Assembly (NCBI RefSeq): GCF_001039355.2
Contig: NW_019775458.1
Span: 354,515-380,569, forward strand
Source: Lingula anatina
Taxonomy: Eukaryota; Brachiopoda; Lingulata; Lingulida; Lingulidae
Length of the DNA stretch: 26,055 nucleotides
Direction of reading: 5' to 3'
This document shows positions 24,640-26,055 of the stretch, in pieces (within the stretch, counting starts at the first letter, position 1; every line of letters begins with the position of its first letter). A model generated the notes under the pieces. That model saw nothing but the letters and a program-made list of their open reading frames with translations. It searched no databases and was not told the DNA's origin. The position numbers and the translations under genes were made by a program.

Positions 24640-25813
24640 CGCGCGTTATTGTGCTGGTGCGTTCGTTCATATTGTGTACTTGTGTGTGCGTTTGTGTGTG
24701 TATGTGCTTGTATTTGTGTGTGCATGTCTGAATGTGCGTATGTGAGGTAAAAACCTTACGCGAAAAGTAAATAAACTAAGCTCAAGCCTAAACCTTTTCA
24801 GGTGTGAGAGCAATGAAGACGGCACCCTCACGTTACACTACATCTCCCCTCGCAAGGGGCTCTACCCCATCGTGATAGGTAAGTGTATTGACAAGAAAAC
24901 GGAGAAAAGAGATTTACAAAAACATTTCCTCCCTTTTTATGTCGATCTGTAATACAATAACGTATATCTTCTTTCGGTCAACTACCAAGATAGGCGTAAA
25001 TAATCTTGTATGTGTTTTTGCGTGCACATGAACTTTTACGTGACATATCATGCCCGTTAGGCCTTTTATAAAGCAAAATGTCAATCCTGTTGGAAATTTC
25101 AACTCCTTTTATTACCAGGATACACCAACCGAGTTCCACGTATCAATAAGTGAAAATCCGAGTAAATGAATTGATGGGAAATAAGTTAAATTTCAAGGAA
25201 AACGAATGTTATTGCTATCGAAGTACCTAATGCGCATTGAATGTCTTTAATGAGTTATTCAAATTTGTAAAAATCTATTATTCAGGTGTTGTTAAAGCAG
25301 TGGGGAGAGAACTTTTCAACATCGACTGTACTATCGAAGTGATAGATCGGCTGGGAGAGCAAACAAACACCAACAACGTTGGCATGGCGGCTCAGGACCA
25401 CGTGATCTTCAGGGTTACGGAAAACAAAAACTCCTTAACAACAACAACAACAACAACATCAAAAACAACCGCAGCCAAAGAGACTAGCACCCCTAACGGG
25501 GCAACAAACGGGACATCAGTGATCGCGGAATCAAAGGACTTCAGTCCTCACTTTCCTGACTCCCTTCACATTGATCCTCGAAATTTCTGCACCGCTTTTC
25601 CCTTTCACATCATATTTGACCGTGAGTTGTGCGTGTTACAGAGCGGCACGGGTATCCAGCGGCTGTGCCCTGAAATTCGGGCAGCGGGGAGCAGTTTGCG
25701 GGAGAATTTCGTCCTGGAACATCCCCTTATCAACATGACTTGGGATAACATCGTGATGTTCATTAATGCAGTGTTTGTGTTCTCGGTCAAGCAGACGAGA
25801 ATGCCGTTAAAAG
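5355..25813 (+). CDS. GUCY1B2-like: Soluble guanylate cyclase beta subunit, beta-2-like (partial: N-terminal 322 residues, six coding exons, continues past right edge)
   Basis: Haem-containing subunit of cytosolic guanylate cyclase, which makes cGMP from GTP when NO binds the haem. Joining 5355-5357, 6000-6073, 21167-21267, 22714-22897, 24802-24878 and 25286-25813 gives one open frame of 322 residues. Every junction is GT/AG and the phases match. Residues 1 to about 190 form the H-NOX domain: His105 is the proximal haem ligand, Tyr134/Ser136/Arg138 are the Y-x-S-x-R propionate motif, and Cys78, Pro118 and Cys122 match human beta-1 numbering. A low-complexity linker (about 195-240) follows. 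The HNOBA domain then starts with [15 protein letters not shown] at 247. The stretch LFGEYFF...[13 protein letters not shown] resembles vertebrate beta-2 more than beta-1; this is recalled, not searched. Coiled coil and catalytic domain are outside the window. An invertebrate-specific beta paralogue is the main alternative. Confidence 0.93.
5358..5999 (+). other. Intron 1 of the cyclase gene
   Basis: Bounded by GTGAGT at 5358 and ctatctttcag at 5999, in phase 0 between the initiator Met and Tyr2. It contains a (GT)14 microsatellite at 5701-5728. Confidence 0.7.
5701..5728 (+). repeat. (GT)14 microsatellite
   Basis: Uninterrupted GT dinucleotide run inside intron 1. Confidence 0.98.
6000..6073 (+). 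CDS. GUCY1B2-like: Coding exon 2: start of H-NOX domain (residues 2-26)
   Basis: Acceptor ctatctttcag ends at 5999 and donor GTGAGT starts at 6074. The frame reads [20 protein letters not shown] and then WEKI plus two bases of a Leu codon (phase 2). This matches the first H-NOX helices of beta subunits, Met-Tyr-Gly-Phe...Val-Trp-Glu. A longer reading frame overlapping this exon on the same strand (5774-6178) is in another frame and is not the product. Confidence 0.9.
6095..6188 (+). repeat. Short tandem repeat, 17-bp unit, degenerating 3'
   Basis: CACAATGTCACACCTAA (6095-6111) is followed directly by a copy with one change (6112-6128). Further CACAAT and GTCACACC fragments run to about 6188. 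It begins 22 nt after the exon 2 donor. Confidence 0.8.
7036..7085 (+). repeat. Imperfect (GAAT)n microsatellite
   Basis: A run of GAAT/GATT/TAAT tetranucleotides with a few interruptions. Confidence 0.9.
8690..8745 (+). repeat. Degenerate TG/TATG-rich tract
   Basis: Alternating purine-pyrimidine sequence (gtatgcgtgcgcgtatatgc and following) that looks like a decayed TG microsatellite. It accounts for the Cys/Val-rich and His/Thr-rich frames on the two strands here. Confidence 0.7.
8911..8970 (+). repeat. Three 20-bp tandem units
   Basis: GACGTCTACATTTTCAAAAA (8911-8930) and ACCGTCTACATTTTCCAAGC (8931-8950) share a 14-base core. A diverged third unit with GTCGATATTTTCGAA follows (8951-8970). 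Confidence 0.75.
9008..9032 (+). repeat. GC/GT alternating tract
   Basis: GCGCGCGTGTGTGCGTGCGTGTG is a short alternating purine-pyrimidine run, the kind of sequence able to adopt Z-DNA. Confidence 0.7.
10051..10256. repeat. Foldback element with three copies of a CACAGGGAT...GATCGATC motif
   Basis: CACAGGGATTTAGATCGATC (10051-10070) is inverted as GATCGACCTATTTCCCTGGG (10087-10106), giving an imperfect hairpin. A third arm, CACAGGGATAGATCGATC, begins at 10227, and TTAGATCGATC at 10060-10070 is perfectly inverted at 10237-10247. This looks like the remains of a small non-autonomous element with nested inverted ends. No transposase or target-site duplication was identified. Confidence 0.45.
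11484..11602. repeat. G20 ... C13 inverted homopolymer pair
   Basis: Twenty consecutive G (11484-11503) face thirteen consecutive C (11590-11602) across 86 bp, with an ambiguous base at 11564. The two tracts could pair as hairpin arms, or the G run could form quadruplexes. Homopolymer length is unreliable in assembled sequence, as the nearby N suggests. Confidence 0.85.
13051..13096 (+). repeat. (TTA)n/(TTTA)n low-complexity tract
   Basis: TATTATTATTATTTTATTAT and following TTTA units. Confidence 0.9.
14394..14599 (-). CDS. Possible antisense exon of an unrecognised protein inside cyclase intron 2
   Basis: On the minus strand an open frame of 68 codons is bounded by an AG acceptor (cacaacttaag, ending at 14600) and a GTAAGA donor (14393-14388). 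The frame includes [30 protein letters not shown] and [10 protein letters not shown], and ends [20 protein letters not shown]-Arg. Its composition (mixed charged and polar residues, two Cys, Trp-Ile-Gly) and local GC content, higher than the flanks, look more like coding than intronic DNA. I do not recognise the family. No companion exon is evident on either side and the acceptor's pyrimidine tract is weak. It may be part of a nested antisense gene, a decayed gene fragment or a chance open frame. Confidence 0.3.
16480..17060 (+). repeat. Degenerate repeat region built on TGTCAC/TGTCAT motifs
   Basis: GTGTCAC, TGTCATTTC, TGTCACTTT and related words recur many times at irregular spacings of roughly 10-40 bp, in a pyrimidine-rich strand. 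This is what a decayed minisatellite would look like. It explains the unusually long open frames on the + strand here (201 and 110 codons), which are rich in Ser, His, Leu and Val and resemble no known protein. Confidence 0.55.
17247..17308 (+). repeat. Two-copy tandem repeat, 32-bp period
   Basis: ATTGTGCAAATTTAGATTAA and its following bases at 17247-17278 are repeated with small changes from 17279 (ATTGTGCAAATTAAGATTTA). Confidence 0.75.
17988..18020 (+). repeat. (TC)n microsatellite
   Basis: Uninterrupted TC dinucleotides, about 16 units, pyrimidine on the + strand. Confidence 0.97.
19212..19673. mobile_element. Candidate 462-bp MITE with TTAA ends (piggyBac-like)
   Basis: TTAAGGATATTGT (19212-19224) is perfectly inverted as ACAATATCCTTAA (19661-19673). 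If the outer TTAA on each side is a target-site duplication, the layout fits a non-autonomous piggyBac-type element. Only 13 bp are inverted and no coding sequence lies inside, so a chance match is not excluded. Confidence 0.35.
21167..21267 (+). CDS. GUCY1B2-like: Coding exon 3: H-NOX domain (residues 26-60)
   Basis: Acceptor tttcttttttgcag ends at 21166 and donor GTAAGA starts at 21268. The first T completes the split Leu codon of exon 2. The frame reads [20 protein letters not shown], continues [13 protein letters not shown], and ends with the first base of Gly60. The segment aligns with the beta-subunit region of form F-L-V/T-x-x-x-Y-x-D...L-V-x-x-x-S/C-K-V-L. It lies about 15 kb from exon 2, but the protein alignment shows no missing residues between them. 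Confidence 0.92.
21268..22713 (+). other. Intron 3 of the cyclase gene
   Basis: Phase 1, splitting Gly60, from GTAAGA to cttcatttcag. It is unremarkable except for the AAT/ATT palindrome near its 3' end. Short reading frames on both strands here have no support. Confidence 0.9.
22569..22665. repeat. (AAT)14-(ATT)18 inverted microsatellite palindrome
   Basis: About 42 nt of AAT units run directly into about 55 nt of ATT units with no spacer (centre near 22610), forming a perfect inverted repeat with arms of about 42 nt. It ends 48 bp before the exon 4 acceptor. In RNA it could fold into one long A-U hairpin. Confidence 0.97.
22714..22897 (+). CDS. GUCY1B2-like: Coding exon 4: core of H-NOX domain with haem ligand His105 (residues 60-121)
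   Basis: Acceptor cttcatttcag ends at 22713 and donor GTAAAC starts at 22898. The product carries [20 protein letters not shown] (Cys78), then [20 protein letters not shown], whose His is residue 105, the proximal haem ligand of H-NOX proteins. It then gives [12 protein letters not shown] and two bases of Arg121. This is the most strongly conserved exon and secures the family call. A (AAT)n(ATT)n palindrome ends 48 bp before the acceptor. Confidence 0.96.
23031..23060 (+). repeat. Two copies of a 15-bp unit
   Basis: TTTTTTTTGTGTCTC occurs twice in perfect tandem. Confidence 0.85.
23477..23623. mobile_element. 147-bp MITE with perfect 24-bp terminal inverted repeats
   Basis: GGCCCCGTATCTCGAAAGCA plus TCGC (23477-23500) is exactly inverted at 23600-23623. 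Outside it the arms stay similar (CCAGG on the left; the right, read inverted, gives CCTGGG), so the true ends may be CAG/CTG, as in hAT-type elements. Internal sequence is short and non-coding. No clear target-site duplication was found, so the superfamily is open. An 82-codon frame crossing it is not a gene. Confidence 0.8.
23855..23905 (+). repeat. Imperfect (TTTA)n tract
   Basis: TTTATTTATTCATTTATCTA and similar tetranucleotides. Confidence 0.9.
24507..24531 (+). promoter_or_regulatory. (CT)n tract ending in CAG: potential decoy 3' splice site
   Basis: A pyrimidine run of CT units (24507-24529) ends in ttcag at 24531. By sequence this is at least as strong an acceptor as the genuine one at 24801, 270 nt downstream. 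Using it would keep the frame open through the TG tract to a TGA at 24743-24745, truncating the protein soon after His105. Confidence 0.35.
24595..24637 (+). repeat. (GT)21 microsatellite with TG-rich 3' tail
   Basis: Uninterrupted GT from 24595 to 24637, then a GGGCGCGCG step and an irregular TG-rich stretch to about 24745. It gives the spurious Cys/Val and His/Thr frames on the two strands. Confidence 0.97.
24802..24878 (+). CDS. GUCY1B2-like: Coding exon 5: haem-propionate motif Y-x-S-x-R (residues 121-147)
   Basis: Acceptor ctaaaccttttcag ends at 24801 and donor GTAAGT starts at 24879. The frame reads [21 protein letters not shown] then GLYPIVI and the first base of Gly147. YISPR (134-138) is the Y-x-S-x-R motif that holds the haem propionates. 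Cys122 follows Arg121 as in human beta-1. Ile144 sits where human beta-1 has Ile145, a distal-pocket position occupied by Tyr in O2-binding bacterial H-NOX. Confidence 0.95.
24879..25285 (+). other. Intron 5 of the cyclase gene
   Basis: Phase 1, splitting Gly147, from GTAAGT to ctattattcag. Nothing else is seen in it. Confidence 0.93.
25286..25813 (+). CDS. GUCY1B2-like: Coding exon 6: end of H-NOX, Thr-rich linker and start of HNOBA domain (residues 147-322)
   Basis: Acceptor ctattattcag ends at 25285. The two first bases complete Gly147. Residues 148-195 close the H-NOX fold ([20 protein letters not shown], then HVIFRVTEN). Residues 196-225 are a low-complexity Thr/Ser/Ala/Asn linker encoded partly by an (ACA)7 run. 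Residues 247-322 start the HNOBA domain ([20 protein letters not shown], then a [12 protein letters not shown] strand). The most likely donor is AAAAG|gtacct at 25814, leaving phase 1; the frame stays open to a TAA at 25855, so the exact end is less certain than the start. An in-frame ATG at 25237 lies in the intron and is not a start. Confidence 0.92.
25438..25458 (+). repeat. (ACA)7 trinucleotide run inside coding exon 6
   Basis: Seven in-frame ACA codons encode Thr198-Thr204 in the linker between H-NOX and HNOBA domains. More ACA/AAC-like codons follow. The frame-preserving unit allows length variation without frameshift. Confidence 0.95.
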
Positions 25814-26055
25814 GTACCTTGCAAACAGAAAATGAGCGCTTGACCTTCCCGTATTAAAAACAATTGAAGAACCCTTATCCAAAACCGTTGACAAAATTAC
25901 GATGTATTTTGATGTATTATGTATAATGTTTTTTCCGCATTATTTAAACAAAGGCTGGTGACTTTAAACTGTAAAATAGAAATTTAAAATTCATACCTGG
26001 GCTTACAAGTGAGGGTAGATAATTCTGTTCTCGACTTTAAACATGTGATTTTGTG
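25814..26055 (+). other. Start of intron 6 (open at right edge)
   Basis: The frame of exon 6 reaches a stop at 25855 if not spliced, well before the expected coiled coil and catalytic domain, so an intron must begin here. GTACCT at 25814 is the best donor seen. The remaining bases are AT-rich with no exon evident. Confidence 0.7.

Larger units (their letters stand above)
22898..24801 (+). other. Intron 4 of the cyclase gene
   Basis: Phase 2, splitting Arg121. It contains a two-copy 15-bp repeat, a 147-bp MITE, a TTTA tract, a CT tract and a long TG tract, all listed separately. No gene is supported in the remainder. Confidence 0.9.

Noticed and set aside
24452-24745. Cys/Val-rich and His/Thr-rich frames at the TG microsatellite, both strands
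   Set aside because: They are direct translations of a (TG)n tract and its neighbours.
1-26055. tRNA, rRNA or CRISPR features
   Set aside because: No tRNA-like A/B boxes with a foldable cloverleaf, no rRNA sequence and no spaced identical repeats were seen. The repeats found are microsatellites, tandem units or inverted elements.

Overview
The window is animal genomic DNA, AT-rich, with long introns, many microsatellites and MITE-like repeats. One gene is clearly supported. It lies on the + strand and encodes the N-terminal 322 residues of a haem-binding (H-NOX) soluble guanylate cyclase beta subunit, most like the beta-2 type (GUCY1B2). Metazoan-type intron/exon structure, GT/AG splice sites and repeat content suggest an invertebrate, possibly a marine deuterostome or lophotrochozoan. 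The phylum cannot be resolved from this sequence.

Layout. 1-4458 is dominated by a direct duplication of about 1.5 kb (copies at 44-1558 and 2880-4458, roughly 98% identical by eye) around a 1.3-kb unique spacer, with an ambiguous base at the first junction. 4459-5354 holds the probable promoter and 5'UTR of the cyclase gene. The coding exons are 5355-5357 (only the ATG), 6000-6073, 21167-21267, 22714-22897, 24802-24878 and 25286-25813. All splice phases agree, and the joined reading frame is continuous through the H-NOX domain into the HNOBA (PAS-like) domain. The coiled coil and the catalytic cyclase domain lie beyond the right edge.

Intron 2 (6074-21166, about 15 kb) contains most of the window. 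It holds simple and tandem repeats, several foldback or MITE-like elements, and one possible minus-strand exon of an unrecognised protein (14394-14599). Introns 3 and 4 carry a long (AAT)n(ATT)n palindrome and a (TG)n tract close to 3' splice sites. A 147-bp MITE with perfect 24-bp inverted ends sits in intron 4.

In the protein, the proximal haem ligand His105, Cys78, Pro118, Cys122 and the Y-x-S-x-R haem-propionate motif are all present at the positions known from vertebrate beta subunits. The product is therefore expected to bind haem and to sense a diatomic gas, most simply NO, and to drive cGMP synthesis through the C-terminal domain that is not in this window. No RNA gene, CRISPR array or autonomous transposase gene was found.
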